From the NCBI GenBank assembly GCA_001579985.1, contig LRSR01012795.1, positions 1 through 32,599 of the forward strand: a DNA stretch of 32,599 nucleotides, in the 5' to 3' direction. This stretch comes from Hypsibius dujardini. Taxonomy: Eukaryota; Tardigrada; Eutardigrada; Parachela; Hypsibiidae. Shown one piece after another: positions 1-12,129 of this stretch. Position 1 is the first letter of the stretch. Each line of letters starts with the position of its first letter. A model generated the notes under the pieces. That model worked only from the letters and a program-made list of their open reading frames with translations. It was not told the origin of the DNA and did no database searches. The translations under genes were made by a program, and so were the position numbers.

Positions 1-1917
1 CAGATCATAGCATCAAAGGCGGTAAATCCGAGTTTCATTGAGCTGCATGCAGGGATCTGAGACGACGAATTTCTTTTGGAAGACCCTTCTCAATACTTTT
101 GCAGCCGCATATTAAGTTGTTCTAAATTGCCTTATGTGGGCAAACACATTTACTACTGGATGAGGCAAGAGACACTTCCGCTGGAGCCGGTTGCTGCACT
201 CCGCAAAACATTCAGAAAGTTGGATGGTGTGGACAGTGGCTAGTACAAATACCGACACTCTGTTGAGAACAATAATTAATCAAACAAGTCACAAATCAAT
301 CGACTGAACAAAGCTGAAACAAGCCAAATGATTTCATGCTGCATGGTTTGGCCTGTCGACTTTACCTTCTCTTAGTGTTGTCAGAATATTTTTATCTCAC
401 TCTTATTAATTAACTCTCTGATTAGGCTGTTTACGTCAATTAGGCAAATAGTTCGACCATTCGTCATAGAATGGCTGAAACGCGTGTGAGCTACTGCAAA
501 AAATTCAAATTTACACTGCGGTTAACTACTTTCTGCTAGAAAAAATTCTTCCCTCTAGGTCTTTGGCCGAAATCCAAAAACAATTTCAGAATAACTTGGA
601 GCTTCCTGATCTTAATATTTGCAATACCAGATTTCTAACGCATCTTCTAGTCACGATATAAATGATCGAGTGCCAAGGCGTTTAGAGCGCCCCACGAACA
701 ACCCTTGACTGGTTCCTACCTGGATGCCTGTCTGTTTAACTATGTAAAAACATGGAGTCCCGTCAAAATGGCTGAGCACGTCTACTGGAATGTCTACTGT
801 CTTCCTGGCTATCCCAGTTGAGACGCTGATTGGATATAGCTTATCTGCCTATGCGAATTTAGCATGGGTCGGCCTCACACTAAGCTGGTTTCCACTCTGA
901 TTTCACTGTTTTTTTCAGAAATTCGGCTAATCAAAAATTGAGTTGCGCTGAATGCGTCGTTTTACAAACCGATGGGACCGATCGATTACATTCCGAGAAT
1001 TCACGTCAGCTACATTCGGAAAATAAAAGCAATCAAAAATTATTTAACAGAACCAAAACATTTTAAGTCGGAGATCTCACAAAGAAATCCACCACTTTCA
1101 AAGGTGAAATCTTGCACATCTGTTGTTTTTTAGTTTGTGTCTACATTATGCGATGATATTTCTATTTAAAAAAAATTTGGAAACAATTTCCTAAAAATAA
1201 AAATGTACCGCGTGGTGATACATAGATAGTGCTGTTTATGGTACCTTATTCCGTGTCAGTTGATTGATATAATTGACTACAGTGGCTACTGGTACGTTTC
1301 TATACAATTAGTAGTAACACCGCCTTACATAGTCAAAAACGAACAAATTAAACATCGTGGTCAGTTAATAACGTTACAGAATTGATAAGAGTGGTAAAGG
1401 AGGAGCCACGAAACATTTGTGGTTCTCTTTGGCTGCTACATTTTCAAAAGAGTACTGCGACAGCTCTTCAAAAACATAATGTTCTTAATTTTTAAGATAA
1501 CCAAAGTAAAATTCAACTTTTCACGTGTCCCAAAAACGCGCACTGCTTAACTGATTGTAGACAGTCAATTGTAGTCTCAAAACCGTGTTTTGATGCTGCA
1601 GCTCGCCCTTAGGGAAAGAAACCTCTTCTAGCCAGACTGTCAAGCGTTTTTTTTTATTTTGCTGAAACGGAATACGGTCACAAATATATTCGGTGTCACA
1701 CCCAAATAACTAGATGTGTCGTGCACAAGACCATCGAAGATCTCATTTCCCCAAACCTGTTATTTTTTCTGGTGCCATTCTTCAGCATCGACCAAAAGAT
1801 ATTTGTTGTCCAATCAACCAGCCACAATATTCTAACATTTCCATTGAGCATCATTGCTTACTGAAACTAGAAGACTGCCTAGACGATCTGTTTTTCAGGT
1901 ATTGCCGGTTATTGTCC
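1..1917. other. no gene seen
   Basis: AT-rich sequence with stops in all frames. The only open stretch is a 68-codon one at 1714-1920 with no recognisable motif or splice context. I see no RNA gene or clear repeat. Confidence 0.6.
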
Positions 1918-1985
1918 TAGGGTGTTGGACTGGTTTTCCCGACAACGAATGCCCGTCGATATCACTCCCGTCACAAAGAAAACAA
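1918..1985 (+). repeat. short dispersed repeat shared with 11529-11598
   Basis: About 65 bp starting GGTGTTGGACTGGTTTTCCC match 11529-11598 with a few substitutions and small indels, in the same orientation. The match stops just before the left edge of the duplicated block at 1990. It is probably a fragment of an older dispersed element; I do not recognise the family. Confidence 0.55.
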
Positions 1986-2844
1986 TACTCACAGTGAACA
2001 TAAAGTGGAATTTTTGAATTTTGCGATAACTAATCGATAGAGGAGATTCAACCAATAAGTCATTATAAATTCATACGCAGTGCACGGGGTGCACTGCAAA
2101 ATGTGCAATGCAGTGAGTGCATATGTGAGCCTGACCACTGACCTGAACGCGAGCAAGCCGCCGCGAAGGGAATGGGTTCCATGGTTACATCTGCAGATAG
2201 ATTTTTTACGAGCTCTGAATGGCGCCATTGGCAATGAGTTTTATATGGCACCTCTAATTCAGATTTCTGTGAAGGATGAAACGCCGAGCGAGGATGAGCG
2301 AGCGAAGTGAGCAAAGTCCGGTGATGTTTCATTTACTGGCCAATTATTGTTATTTTTGTTCTAGATAGTAATAAGGCATTGCTTTGACATAAAGTCGTTG
2401 CAATACAGAATTCATTATCACGCCTACGTTATTGTGAAGTATATTTTTAATCTCACAAACTTGAATTAAGGTATAAATGAAATTTGCAAACCTAACAAAT
2501 AATAAGGAAATACAGAAAATGGTAATGAACTGATATTTTGTATAAAACATGGCAGAAGAAGGTCTCGATTAAGTTGGTATTCACGATGACAATGAACCAG
2601 CGGTTGGAAGGAGTCCGGATTCAAGCTTTGTTAACTGCAGTTGTTTCAGTAAGTACTAAATTATTGACACTCTTATGCAATGGCAGAACATCTTGCTATG
2701 TTTACACCACGTTTGACTTTTGCCCAAGTTTCTTTTGTCGGATCACCAAAACCATTTGGTATGCCTGTAGGAACTATATTCTTTGGCCCTTTCCCATGGA
2801 ATTCCAAATGCATCCTACTTCCGGATTAGCAGATGCGGCGCATG

Positions 2845-2850
2845 TATAAA
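2845..2850 (+). promoter_or_regulatory. TATA box of peptide gene 1
   Basis: TATAAA 81 nt before the ATG at 2926. The other three family members have the same element at 81-84 nt, in otherwise diverged upstream DNA for genes 2 and 3. The shared spacing supports a core promoter with a leader of roughly 50 nt. Confidence 0.7.
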
Positions 2851-2925
2851 TGCAAAAAAAGTGTCAACCAAATTCACACAAATTTTTGAGCTAATTAATA
2901 ATACAGACAAAAATCTACCCACAAA

Positions 2926-3274
2926 ATGTATCGGTACTCTAAAATGTTCTGCGTCCTGGCCATTTTATTGTTGTGTGCATTTGCGGAAATCAACGCTTTG
3001 CCGAAGAAGGCTTTGCAAGGAAATCCTTCACTGCATGCTGTTAACCAGGGTCAACGTAAGATGATATCCGTTCACTTTTGAATCGATTAAAATTTAACTG
3101 TATGTTTTGTTTGCAGGAATAAATCACTTATTGGGGAAGAAACAACTTAATCCACATCAAAACAAGCTGGCTGCGAGAATTGCCAGTGTAACTGGTACCG
3201 CTACTCCAGGAACGATAACCAAGACCACTCTAGCAGGCGCGACTAAACTTCCGACACAAAAGCCGTTTCGCTAG
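2926..3274 (+). CDS. small secreted basic peptide precursor, copy 1 (novel family)
   Basis: Two coding exons, 2926-3055 (130 nt) and 3117-3274 (158 nt), joined across a 61 bp GT-AG intron in phase 1, give 95 residues. Residues 7-24 form a hydrophobic signal peptide, with likely cleavage before Leu25-Pro26. A spacer then leads to Gly50-Lys51-Lys52-Gln53, which looks like a prohormone convertase site with an amidation Gly and a possible N-terminal pyroglutamate. Residues 53-95 are the conserved family core, with ARIASVTGTATPGT at 63-76 and KLPTQKPFR at the end. After the signal peptide there is no Asp, Glu or Cys. I do not recognise the family. A secreted peptide hormone or a cationic defence peptide are both possible; function is unknown. 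The intron call rests on all four copies sharing it. Confidence 0.85.
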
Positions 3275-3282
3275 TATGATCA

Positions 3283-4165
3283 AATAACTGTTTTACAAAC
3301 GGTGTGATATCAAGCACGTGTATGGCATATTTCATTAACATGAATGACTAGTTAGCTAAAACATTCTCGACTATTCTCGATCCTCGTTTGAGTGAGACAA
3401 GCAGTAATTATTGTAACAAATTATCCGTCTTTGTCGTAACTTCAAACATAAACTAGACATGGGAATGGTGTGACGTTCATCTTCCGAAATGATTAGTTCA
3501 GACAGATGATACAACACGTGCATGACATATGTTTTGCTCCACATATCTGGAACTGCATTTAAAATTATTTGATCATATTCAAAGAAAATTCAGGATGATC
3601 GAGTTTTATAACTATCTTCGATTTTTTGTGCTCAAATTCAAACTACTCAAAGTCATAAAAAACAAACTTTGTACATGCTGAAACAAAAAAGTCTTACATT
3701 TGAAAGGCCTGAAAAATATTGCGACGACTCAACAAACTTTGCGGGGGTATCGCTGAAAGATTATTCTTATCTTATATCCTGAGCAATCTTGTCACGCTTT
3801 CAACGTATAAATCTCTCGCATCAGGTGATTGCTTTGTACTATTATACTTGATTTTTGATTTGGAACAAATCTTTGAAACCGAACTGATGGTTGGAGAAAG
3901 GAAGTGGCCTCGTTTCAATGCCTTACCCTGGTAAATTGCAAATGTACACTTCAGTTGGGTTTGTTTACGATCAGTGAGTCATCAAATATTGAATTCTCAT
4001 ACAAGTGCGCAACGATAACTTAGAATAAAGCACATCATATCCAGGGATAGAATTCCTCAAGCTCATGAGGTGAGTTGTATTGCCAAAATTGTTTCACCTG
4101 ATGTGCCTTAGAAAGAATAATAGCTTCCACTTTGTTTAATTCAAGCCGGTTTCTCCAGGACGCGC
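3283..4165. other. intergenic, no gene seen
   Basis: The first 500 bp are the tail of duplicated block A. The rest is unique AT-rich sequence. A 71-codon open frame at 3719-3934 has no motif, and the homologous part of block B does not keep it. Confidence 0.6.
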
Positions 4166-4171
4166 CATATA

Positions 4172-4179
4172 TATAAAAA
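4172..4179 (+). promoter_or_regulatory. TATA box of peptide gene 2
   Basis: TATAAAAA in a longer TA run, 84 nt before the ATG at 4256, matching the spacing seen in the other family members. Confidence 0.65.
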
Positions 4180-4255
4180 TGCGGAAGAGTTATCTAACTA
4201 CCTAGCACAATACCTTCCTACAATTTAATAAACTAGCTGAAAGGCAACCGGCAAA

Positions 4256-4597
4256 ATGGAGTATTACATGAAGTTTTTATGCTTTTGCATCATTTTCATG
4301 ATGTGTGGGTTTGTTAACGTCAACGCAATCCCGAATAACGCTGCGCATGCAAACTCTCCAACACATGTTTTGAGCCGGGGTCCAGGTAAGAAGCCATGAG
4401 CTTGTTGTCGCGACTGGTTGAAAATGAAATGGGTTTCGCTTGCAGGAACAGCAGCAATATCAGGAAAGAAGCAAGTCAACCCACCTCCAAAAAAGCAAGC
4501 TGCGCGAGTCGCAAGTGTGACCGGTGTCGCTACTCCTGGCACCCAATTGAAAACCACTACAAAAGCGTTTAAACTTCCGACACAAAGACCGTTATGA
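4256..4597 (+). CDS. small secreted basic peptide precursor, copy 2 (diverged paralogue)
   Basis: Exons 4256-4385 (130 nt) and 4446-4597 (152 nt) around a 60 bp GT-AG phase-1 intron give 93 residues. The signal peptide spans about residues 5-24, ending in Asn-Ala before Ile-Pro. The spacer 27-49 is unlike copy 1, but Gly50-Lys-Lys-Gln53 and Asn55-Pro56 are kept, as are ARVASVTGVATPGT at 63-76 and KLPTQRPL at the end. It is two residues shorter than the others near the C-terminus. There is no acidic residue after the signal peptide. The conserved intron and C-terminus against a diverged spacer indicate an old paralogue under constraint. Reading the minus strand here gives a 97-codon open frame (4264-4557) that is only a shadow. 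Confidence 0.82.
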
Positions 4598-7345
4598 AAA
4601 TATATTCACAAACTATCTGTGCGAAACGTATGTACGCATGCTTTCAAAACCTGCGTCCACTTATCACCATTTGAGAGGTCCAGTAGATAAAGAGCTATCC
4701 GAATGTCCTTTTATGTGAAATAGTTATTGTCAAAACATTCGGACAAATTGGATGTCGTCCTGGACATTGCATGGGTTTGTTTTATCACTTGGGAAAGAAT
4801 ACAAACTATTTGTATAACTCTTGGACTTCGTAGCAGGTTAGCCTGTTAGGAACAAACAAATTTCGTTTTGAAATTGAATTAGCAAAAGCAAGTCTGAATT
4901 ATTCACAGGGTGCATTTTTGAGAATAACGTCGATGAAGACTGTGCAAGGTGATTCACTAACACATGGACACGCGCGATCGGTTGTCAGAGGAACTGTGCG
5001 CCACAGATCATGTCCCTGTGATTAGCTTAAACGGAGATCATTCAGTTTGAGAAAAGTAAGCGTTCAAAAAATTGAGAAAAAGCAGTAGTTTCCCATGCAG
5101 CTCTACCCAGAAAAGATGACTATTTTATTTTCCTCGAATAAAAAAAAAACAAAAATATAACTTAAGAATTTAAATTGACCGACTGAGAGAACCAAGCCTG
5201 TCGATAACTTGTCTATCCGATATTAGGGAAGGTTTTTCGAATGCTGTATCTCAGCATTGTTCAACTCTAGGCTCTTAACTCAGACAACAAATATGCTTAT
5301 TTTATGTATATTTGCACTGAAAAACTAGGGACGGGAACGATCCAACATGTTTTTGATCGGAAAGTTTTCAAAACACATAAAAAAGCACTTTTGGCGCCAT
5401 TTTCTTTTACAAATATTTTTCATAAATCGATTTCCTAACCAATTCGCCTTCCAGAGTGCTCCTTGTGAAGCCTATCTGTTCTGATACGAATTGCTATAAG
5501 CCAATTTTCGAAATAGGGTGGCTCACTTTTGTATCATTAAATTAAGTTATGTGCGCAAAATGAGAAAAAATGTCAGCCAGCTTCGTCTAATTTTTGTGGC
5601 CAGTGCCCCTGCCATACAGAAGAAAATCGAAAACTTCCCAACCAGATATTTAGACAGAAAACAGTTAAGCTTCATATAATCTGAAGAAATGTGACTAAAA
5701 TAATGAAAACCGTATTTTTAATGATTTTGTTTATGCGTCCATGTGGCAATGAATCACTCTGAGAACATGTTTTGTTATTTTTATTATTAAGTGGCGAGTA
5801 AAACTATTGTTGAAGGTTTTATTTGATAATTTTTCTGTAGAATGGTCTTTGACTAAATATTTACAACGTGCTTTGCTTTTACCGGCTGGAAGAGTTGCGG
5901 CCTTAACACGGCCCAGCAGTGTGGCGGCATGCCGACCCTGTACACCCGCACCCTTGGAAGATGAGGGTGGGTGTAGATAAATATATTGTACAGTAATTGT
6001 CCCACTACATAACAAAAATGATGATGAGAAATGCTCTAAAAATGAGTGCCAAAAAAATCATTATGTATCTGCCTAGTGCTTCTTTATTGTTTAAGGAGAG
6101 AACTCCTGATATTAGTAAACACATGTACGGGATCCGGCAATGCGTTTGAGACAAACTTTACCACACCCCGTACTGAGACTGCACATACTGAATTTTGAAA
6201 CGCTTAATTATCTCAATCCTGTTGGCTATAAAATGTGTGCCCATAAATGAATGCTAAAACTCATCGCGACCTTGCCGTGAATCTGTTTGTGGACCCCGGT
6301 TAAGAGAGTGCGTGGCCCAGAGCAGTAAAGCATTTTTTTATTTGTTTGCGTGACACTAAAACAAACCGGCCTTGCTAAATATTACTCCTTTTATAAAAGT
6401 CGCTATTATTCAGCTCTATTATTGAACTGCCTTGAGTGACAAACTCATTTTGATCACATAGTCAATTTTTTAAAGAACAAGCAATCTTGATTGCCTCTCA
6501 AATCTGCACAAATCATGATGTGGAGAGTCCCAATTTTAAAGTTCAGTTCCTCGTCTAGCTAGATTTAGCTTCTGCCTATTTTAGTTTACGTGATAGCTCA
6601 ACATCATAGCAGAAGACTGATCTTAAAATGATTGCGAGCGTGCGGTAGGTGGGAAGCTGTGCACCGCAATACGGAGAGCCTTTTTTCACAAAACAATGTT
6701 TATGACAAAATCTCCCCAAATTTCTGCCAAATTATTGTGGGCTGTACCTTTCATAAATGCAGCCCCTCATGAAACATTTTTCTTTGCACATTCATTGCGG
6801 CAATTCAAAATAGGCAGTTTTTTCAGAAGGGATTTTTGTGGAAGTATATGAGGGTGTGGCGTGGACCATTACTGAGATCGGGTATCCAGAGATCGGGTTT
6901 TCCAGAATTTGCACAGAGTCTCACTTTACCGCCTGTAATAGATGCTTACATTGGCAGGCTCGGTGATGAAAAATTTCGTTACTAGCAGCCGAGAAATAAC
7001 GGTTTTAGATCTGTTTGAAAAGCACCGGTAGACTTAAAACATAACTCTCCAGATACTCATCAACTGCTAATCGCGTTTTATTTGGGTACTAAGCCCGTGC
7101 AGCAGCTCATTAACCTCGACGTTCCGGACTTAGTTTTGACTCTTTTTGCCACAGAACGACGCAGTGGGACAAATTGAAGCTTGAAAAAAAATCAAAGATG
7201 TCACGATTCCTTGTGAAGGGAAATTAATGCTTTAAAACAGTTGAACAATTTAGAAGACAGTTGTCTGTTAAGGTAGTGACACATTTTTTAACCTGTTTAG
7301 CGGTACGTTTTTCCTCGTTTTAAAATATTTTTAGTAATGAGTATA
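4598..7345. other. intergenic, no gene seen
   Basis: About 2.7 kb of mostly AT-rich DNA. A GC-rich island at 5880-5965 underlies a 94-codon minus-strand frame (5731-6015) with no recognisable domain. No RNA gene or transposon terminus is evident. Confidence 0.55.
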
Positions 7346-7696
7346 TTATCGGAGCGGTTTTTGCGTTGGAAGCTTAGCCGCGCCTGCCAGTGTCGTCTTA
7401 GTAATGGTGCCAGGAGTAGCGGTACCGGTCACACTTGCAACTCGCGCAACCAGCCTTTTGGAAAGAGGGTTCAGCTGTTTTCTGCTTGCCAATGGAGCTG
7501 CTCCTGTAAAGAAAATATTTCAGTTTAAATTTTGGTCGGTGTAAGCACTAACTGTTACTTTCTTACGTTGACTCTGGCTAACGATATGTGTTTGCTGATT
7601 CGTTTCCAAAGCTTTTTTCGGAATTGCACTGACATTCACACACACATACATCATAAAAATGATCAGAAAGCATGACAACTTAACACAATGATCCAT
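7346..7696 (-). CDS. small secreted basic peptide precursor, copy 3 (minus strand)
   Basis: On the minus strand, exon 1 is 7696-7567 (130 nt) and exon 2 is 7503-7346 (158 nt), with a 63 bp GT-AG phase-1 intron (7566-7504), giving 95 residues. The signal peptide covers about residues 6-24 and ends Val-Ser-Ala before Ile-Pro-Lys-Lys. The dibasic site at 51-52 is Arg-Lys rather than Lys-Lys and is preceded by Ser, not Gly, so the amidation signal of the other copies is absent, but Gln53 and Asn55-Pro56 remain. The core at 63-76 and the KLPTQKPLR end match copies 1 and 4 closely. One Glu (residue 31) is the only acidic residue after the signal peptide. Its inverted orientation means the cluster is not a simple tandem array. 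Confidence 0.83.
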
Positions 7697-7773
7697 TTGG
7701 CTGATTGATATTGGACTGCGTTAGTAATTTGTTCAAAAATATTTGTGCGAGATCGTGTCATTTGTATTTCACA

Positions 7774-7779
7774 TTTATA
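7774..7779 (-). promoter_or_regulatory. TATA box of peptide gene 3
   Basis: TATAAA on the minus strand, 83 nt before the ATG at 7696. It lies in the context GTATAAATG, which is also present at genes 1 and 4. Confidence 0.65.
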
Positions 7780-10033
7780 CATACTTTTTCTATTAACAAG
7801 GAAGCAGTAAAAATGTGAATTCAAAGAGAAAGAGCCAAAATGTATGAAAATGTAAGTCCTGCCCATGGCGTTTTTGTGATGGGAAACACAAAATATGGAT
7901 AATAGTCAAACTACTTTATACATGGGGAGATGTGTAGCGTGACGTAACGGTGTTGATGATGTAATATTATACTTTTGAAACTGTTCGGAAACCTTACATG
8001 ATTTAAAAAATTTACAATCTGACCTTCTTCTGCCGTCGCAGGAATTTCATTGAGTTAATTTTACAGCATTAAATTAACAACTCAGTGATCTTCGCTTCTC
8101 AGGGCATAGCTTACTTTTCAATTTCTACTAATTCAGGGCAGGTCCCAAAGGGGGAGAATATGTTTATCTTTATGCATAAATGCCTGTCCATCTGCGGTGT
8201 CTGAAACATCAATCATCGATCGATCGATCAATCAGTCGAAGAACGTGACCTAAGTTGTTCAATCCTGCTAAAACACCCGCAGATTTTCACGCAGCTGCAC
8301 AAGCGGCCAATGAAAAATATTTCTGGGGATTACGTGCGTGATCGCTTCCCATTTTTATTATGTACGCTAGTTTTGTACTTCGGTATTATTAAATCACGCT
8401 AATCAAATTTTATTGAAACCAAACTTGCTAAGCGTGGAACTGAATTAGAAACTTTTGGACTTTCACTAATTTGATTTATGCCAATTTGAGGGTTCACCAA
8501 GATGCATTCGATTATCTCCAAAAAAGCAACGCTCCAATCAAGTTCTGGTTTACGTCTTAGAATAGTCATATATCTTTCAATTTATTGGATCTGGCTTCGA
8601 TGGACTACGCGATCAACGGAAAATCAAGTGGAATTTTTTTGAAAACGAGGTTCATACTTTTCATGACCTCAAGCGTGTCATGACAGCAGTGTGGTCTGAA
8701 ATTCTTTCAATTTTATTTGGAAAACTCTTTTATCCTGGCCAAAATGTGTCGAAGTAATGATAGAACATGGGAGTCTCTAAATCGAATTTGTGTTGAATGG
8801 GAAGAAGACGTTTTTGTAAAGAGATTTTGCAGAAGTGGTTGCGTGTAAGTGATTCATCCTCTGTAGAACGTCGTGCTTTAGTGTGTTCAGTAATCCTGAT
8901 AAACAAATCTGCAAAACTAAACAAAAATGCAGCTAACGGTGAAGTTTGGCAGCTTTAAAACGCAGGGTATTGGCTCTGTATGGAGATTTTGTTCCCAGCA
9001 GTTTCTGATGCCTCATGCTTGATCTATTCTTTCGATGTGTTTGACGACCGGTCATTTGAAGACCAAGCTCAACATCTGGAGTGCGAGGTGCATCCATTTA
9101 ATCCTTTCCTTTCCATCTCTTTTTTGGACTTTCAAAACATCAAAAATATTGGTTTAGTTAATTTGCGGCAAAAAATAATGAATGTCATGTGAATTAAAAA
9201 TGTGATTGGTTAGAAAAAATTGCTGTTAAAACAATTGCTCAAGCTGCAGGGGCGCCACTGGTAAAAATCACACACCGGCAACAGAATCGATCAGCTGATT
9301 GTCGGTGGGCAGATGCGGTTTCCAGATGATTATTGCAGGAGACCATTTATTTGAGTTTCCACTTTACTGCCATTTGTGCATGCCTCATCCTGGTTTAGTG
9401 TTCATCTAAATATCGCGGTATTATCATTTTTCAAATTGTTTATTCGGAAATGAGTAGCAGGATGAATGCGGCCATATATGCCGTTGAGAAAGGGGAAACA
9501 ATTGTTCGGAAGGCTTTTTCTGATTTTTCGTGTGTCGCAGGTAACTTTTCAACGGAATTTAAATGATTGAGAAATTTGGTCACGAGGAAGACCGACCAAG
9601 TTTACGCCGGAAGAGTAGTTTGCGATCTGCGATCTACAGCACAATTGTGCCGAGCTCAGTGTGTTGTTATTCAAATACGAGAGGCAAACTGAAAGTAATG
9701 TCACTCCCTTTTTAAAATGAGCTTAGAGCAGGTCTTGAAATTCTGTTCAAACAGAAAGACAGAGGAGATAGACAACCTAGATAAAAAATAAGTAGGGCAA
9801 CGAGTGGCAGGAGAGAGGGGAAACAGACGAGCGGGCACAGGCTACTTTCAGCAGCTCACTTCATGCACGAGCCTCACCATGATTAAATGCACTTCTGCTC
9901 TTCGAGCATCTGTCTTCCATGACATGAAAATGGCTTCCTACCTGAAAAAATCTGCTCTTGATGGGTCCCTCACACGCTCACGGCGGACTGAAAGTAAGCC
10001 CGGTTAGTTTTTTGCCAAAATTTGATCAACGGC
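7780..10033. other. intergenic, no gene seen
   Basis: No convincing coding or RNA gene. A short (ATCG)n run lies at about 8215-8232. Open frames of 60-70 codons at 8730-8924, 8980-9192 and 9804-10007 have no motifs or splice support. Confidence 0.55.
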
Positions 10034-10135
10034 TTCACACACACACCACACCACACCACACCACACCACACCACACCACACCACACCACACCACACCACA
10101 CCACACCACACCACACCACACCACACCACACCACA
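10034..10135 (+). repeat. (CCACA)n pentanucleotide microsatellite
   Basis: A short CA run followed by about 18 uninterrupted copies of a 5-bp unit, CCACA on the plus strand. It creates artificial open frames on both strands (His/Thr/Pro on plus, Val/Cys/Gly/Trp on minus). The lack of interruptions suggests it is young or still changing in length. Confidence 0.97.
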
Positions 10136-11439
10136 GCGGCAAATTAACCAACACACGGCTTGTAAGATCGTCTTCGCAACCGACAGCCCCGAAAAGCGAT
10201 GCCGGCTTCAACTTTAATGTGTAATTAATTTTTATCCTCTCCATCAAACGAATTTCTATTTCTCCATTCACAACTTAGTGCGCAGGAGGTTCTCATACAA
10301 CATACAAAGTGTCTGGCACTTTCTTTCTGTGTATTGTTCCGCCTGTTCTGATGCTAAGCCAAAATGGGTTCCGTACCTTAGCTGAGTTCCCACTGGCTTA
10401 GCGCTAATGCTCAGTCAATTTTATAACCCACATAGAGGAATACTCAGCGCTAACTTAATTTAGCCTAGTCAATTATCCCAAACTGCCTTAGCTCTGACTA
10501 GCCTCGTAGCCTATTTCCAACCAAGCAAAACTTGGCACTTAAAGCGACAACCAATCAATCAATTTACAAAATTTAATTTAGCCACGTACATAAAACAGGA
10601 CAACAAATAACGATTCTCAGAAAGTATGGCAAAAACAACAACCTCCGCAGCACTTATAACAGAATACGAACGCGCAATACTGTCTACTGGTTAAGAAACA
10701 ACTAGCAATGAACGAAATGGCTGTGGAAAAGGCCAAAAAGATAAGAAAATTACGCTCGAATGGGATCGACTTTCACCTGTGGGAAGAAAGACAATCTGGT
10801 AATTATGGGCTGATACAGTAAGTAACCCGCAACAGAAACTCAAAAAACAAAACGCATGCACCGCCCTTACTTCAAAAAATAATCTGCAATTGATGCCAAC
10901 CGGTCGACAAAACGAAGCCATCCTTCGGGGTTTGTTCTTGGTAACTGCAAAAAAAGGCATGTACTTGAAATAATCTTCAACAAAAGCTTTCGATCCAAGA
11001 TATCATCGCCGAAGGAAAATTGAGAAGTGGTATACCTTTTAAAATGACGGAAGCCATGAGAGGGCGGAAGTCAGGGTAGGGAAATTTTTTTTTTGCATAA
11101 AGATCCCAAAATGATTTCTGAACCGTTGAACATTTTTTAAGTGTTTATTGCTTGGCATGGAGCCCGTGCGTTTGCCTAAATGGATGAACACTTCAGTTTA
11201 GGCATTTTCTGACTAGGTTATCCCATAACAAGCCGAACTACGGCACGGGATAAGAAAATCAGTCGCACATAGGCTAGTTTAAGATTGTTGACAATGAGCC
11301 TACCGGTACGTAAGGCAAACTAGGACAGTTAGGGGTAAGGTTGGCTTTTTTGCTTAGTTTCTACTGATCGACAGTCGGAACTAAACAAAAATGATTACGA
11401 TTGCCTTAGTTTTTGGTTAAACTAAGTCATCCAGCTTAG
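10136..11439. other. no gene; degenerate CTTAG-rich field
   Basis: No coding region is supported. The stretches 10350-10520 and 11160-11440 carry many variants of a CTTAGC/TTTAGGC motif at irregular spacing, in partly opposite orientations, flanking a plainer middle. This may be a very decayed inverted minisatellite; the signal is weak. Confidence 0.35.
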
Positions 11440-11528
11440 TTGCAAAAATTCACTTTCGCATCGGGAAGTGTAATAAGTATGCAAGTACAAGTATACCCAG
11501 AACTTGCCAGTAGTCGGATTTCCTCGTC

Positions 11529-11598
11529 GGGTGTTGGACTAGTTTTCCCGACAACTGATGCGCGTCGACATCACTCTCCGGTCGCTAGGAAAACAATG
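11529..11598 (+). repeat. second copy of the 1918-1985 repeat
   Basis: Matches 1918-1985 in the same orientation. It lies inside an open frame at 11440-11745 that I do not recognise, just upstream of an RT-like segment, so it may belong to the same old retroelement. Confidence 0.5.
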
Positions 11599-11728
11599 CC
11601 TGCTTTACTGCCCAAGACAACGACACCTACCGGCAGCGTAATTGATCCTCTTGCATTCTTGACAGTAGCACACCGCACCAACATACCTTTCAAAGAAACC
11701 CCGTCAATATCTGTAATACAATCAGCTT

Positions 11729-12088
11729 ATGCGACGCGTTTCTAAGTCAACCCGCTTTGCCACTGCAGATTTACTGACTATCCTGATTCCGCTTTCCGTG
11801 AGCCAGGTCCGCAACCAACCCAACAGCCACTGGCAGCGCCGACAAAATTGCAGAAAACCGTTTTCAGAACGACGATTTATCTTTCTGTCGCAATCCAGTG
11901 TGCAGCAAGGCGAACAGCTGAGTCCACTACTATTCTGCCTCATAACCACCAGTTGGTCGTACTTTACGTTCGAAAACGAAGGTGTTTGGAGACGGTACAA
12001 CCGAAGACATAAGAACGTGGTGGTGCACGATTTACGGCTGGTGGCAACAATAAATAAAGGGATCGGGCTGGAGCATAAATGGAGGTAG
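11729..12088 (+). mobile_element. probable reverse-transcriptase fragment
   Basis: A 119-codon plus-strand frame contains SVQQGEQLSPLLFCLI, which fits the conserved QQGDxLxPLLFCL box of non-LTR retrotransposon reverse transcriptases. A similar box occurs in the larger relic at 14835-14864. Neither the upstream LDxxxAF motif nor the downstream YxDD motif is visible in frame, so this is at most a short, dead piece. The call rests on a single motif, and chance resemblance is possible. Confidence 0.4.
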
Positions 12089-12129
12089 GAAGTGTTCAAT
12101 CATTGAATAATTTATGTACAAAGAATACT

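Larger units (their letters stand above)
1990..3782 (+). repeat. duplicated block, copy A
   Basis: About 1.8 kb that recurs in direct orientation at 15567-17370. By eye, identity is in the mid-90s percent overall, near-perfect from about 2120 to 2520, and lower with more indels downstream of the peptide gene. Copy A lacks about 26 bp present in copy B near 15627. The block contains a complete peptide gene with its TATA box and about 850 bp of upstream sequence, so the duplication carried a whole transcription unit. Two overlapping open frames at 2063-2332 are also conserved, but only because the DNA is nearly identical. Confidence 0.9.

Noticed and set aside
2063-2332. Overlapping open frames on both strands that recur at 15663-15932
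   Set aside because: They are conserved only because the duplicated DNA is nearly identical; there are no motifs, and other family members lack them.
5731-6015. 94-codon minus-strand frame over a GC-rich island, with a Lys/Ala/Thr-rich stretch vaguely like the peptide family
   Set aside because: No signal peptide, no matching core motif and no shared intron; the resemblance is compositional.
7337-7528. Plus-strand open frame of 63 codons
   Set aside because: It is antisense to exon 2 of peptide gene 3, which has a clear spliced model on the minus strand.
9958-10271. His/Thr/Pro-rich (plus) and Val/Cys/Gly/Trp-rich (minus) open frames
   Set aside because: Both are translations of the (CCACA)n microsatellite.
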